Origin: Flavobacterium sp.
GTDB lineage: Bacteria; Bacteroidota; Bacteroidia; Flavobacteriales; Flavobacteriaceae
NCBI GenBank assembly: GCA_012032075.1
Contig: JAAURU010000234.1
Span: 1 to 6,051, forward strand
DNA length: 6,051 bases
Direction: 5' to 3'
Within the stretch, counting starts at the first letter, position 1. Every line of letters begins with the position of its first letter. A program made the position numbers and the translations under genes. Positions 5,814 through 6,051 of this stretch are shown here, piece after piece. The notes below the pieces were generated by a model, which ran no database searches, was not told the DNA's origin, and was given only the letters and a program-made list of their open reading frames with translations.

Positions 5814-6051
5814 TTATTGAAAAGCGCTATCTACAGGTTCCCAAAGTTCAATTTTATTTCCTTCAAGATCTAATATCCAAGCGAACTTTCCATATTCATA
5901 AGTCTGCATATCCCCTACAATTGTTACACCTTCATTAGATAATTTTTTTAAAAGCTCTTCTAAATCATGCACTCTAAAATTTTGCATGAACTCTTTTTTG
6001 AAGGTTCAAAGTAATCCGTATCCTCTTTAAAAGGACTCCATTGTGTGGAGC
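5814..6051 (-). CDS. VOC/glyoxalase-superfamily protein, C-terminal part (5' end outside window; one apparent frameshift)
   Basis: About 78 C-terminal residues are present. They run WSPFKEDTDYFEPS, then NFRVHDLEELLKKLSNEG, then YGKFAWILDLEGNKIELWEP near the end. The DLEGNKIELWEP strand is the classic last strand of the vicinal-oxygen-chelate fold, and the Glu of IELWEP is the usual metal ligand position. Members of this small family are about 125 residues, so roughly 48 residues are expected beyond the right edge. Literally the frame breaks at the T6 run 5994-5999. Adding one T (one A on the coding strand) joins FEPSKKEFMQNFRV into a continuous protein. The ATG of MQNF (5982-5984 or so on this strand) is internal and not the start. 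VOC members include glyoxalases, dioxygenases and resistance proteins; the substrate cannot be told here. It may be the first visible gene of the TM2-DUF2752-M48 transcription unit. Confidence 0.75.

Noticed and set aside
299..5999. Genuine pseudogenes or programmed frameshifting
   Set aside because: All breaks are one-base losses in A/T runs with coding sequence intact on both sides. No slippery-site plus pseudoknot layout was seen, and no other lesions are present. Kept only as a less likely alternative.
1..6051. CRISPR arrays, tRNA/rRNA genes, insertion sequences, toxin-antitoxin or phage-defence genes
   Set aside because: I found no regularly spaced repeats, cloverleaf-like segments, transposase motifs or defence-protein motifs on either strand.

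Overview
The window is AT-rich (roughly two-thirds A+T by eye) and looks like chromosomal DNA of a member of the Bacteroidota, most likely a flavobacterium (Flavobacteriaceae). The evidence is the gene set (an OmpA-type coiled-coil lipoprotein, an OlsF-type fused acyltransferase, and small TM2 and DUF2752 membrane proteins), start codons with A-rich leaders instead of Shine-Dalgarno sites, and TAnnTTTG-type -7 promoter elements. No phage, transposon, CRISPR, tRNA or rRNA signal was seen.

Layout. On the minus strand at the left are the first ~186 codons of an OmpA-family envelope lipoprotein (1-559, running off the edge) and exodeoxyribonuclease III, xth (721-1482). A REP-like hairpin lies between them. 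A 183-bp divergent promoter region (1483-1665) then separates xth from a plus-strand gene (1666-3467) for a bifunctional PlsC-like/GNAT-like acyltransferase of the OlsF type, which makes ornithine- or glycine-type aminolipids. A hairpin terminator that works in both directions (about 3471-3505) ends this gene and the convergent cluster on its right.

The right half is a tight minus-strand cluster, in transcription order: a VOC/glyoxalase-like protein (6051-5814, cut by the window edge), a 112-aa TM2 protein (5781-5443), a DUF2752 protein (5439-5028), a polytopic DUF4870-like/M48 metalloprotease fusion (5031-3811) and a 93-aa TM2 protein (3790-3509). Gaps are 32, 3, -4 (an ATGA overlap) and 20 bp, so this reads as one operon. 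The four membrane proteins suggest a module centred on a membrane-tethered protease with small partner or substrate proteins. Its function is not established.

The main technical point is that four genes carry five single-base frameshifts. Each is repaired by adding one A/T to an A/T run, and each repair restores a continuous family-like protein. Read literally, the window gives truncated genes; corrected, every gene appears intact. Base undercalling in homopolymers is the simplest explanation, so corrected gene extents are given here.
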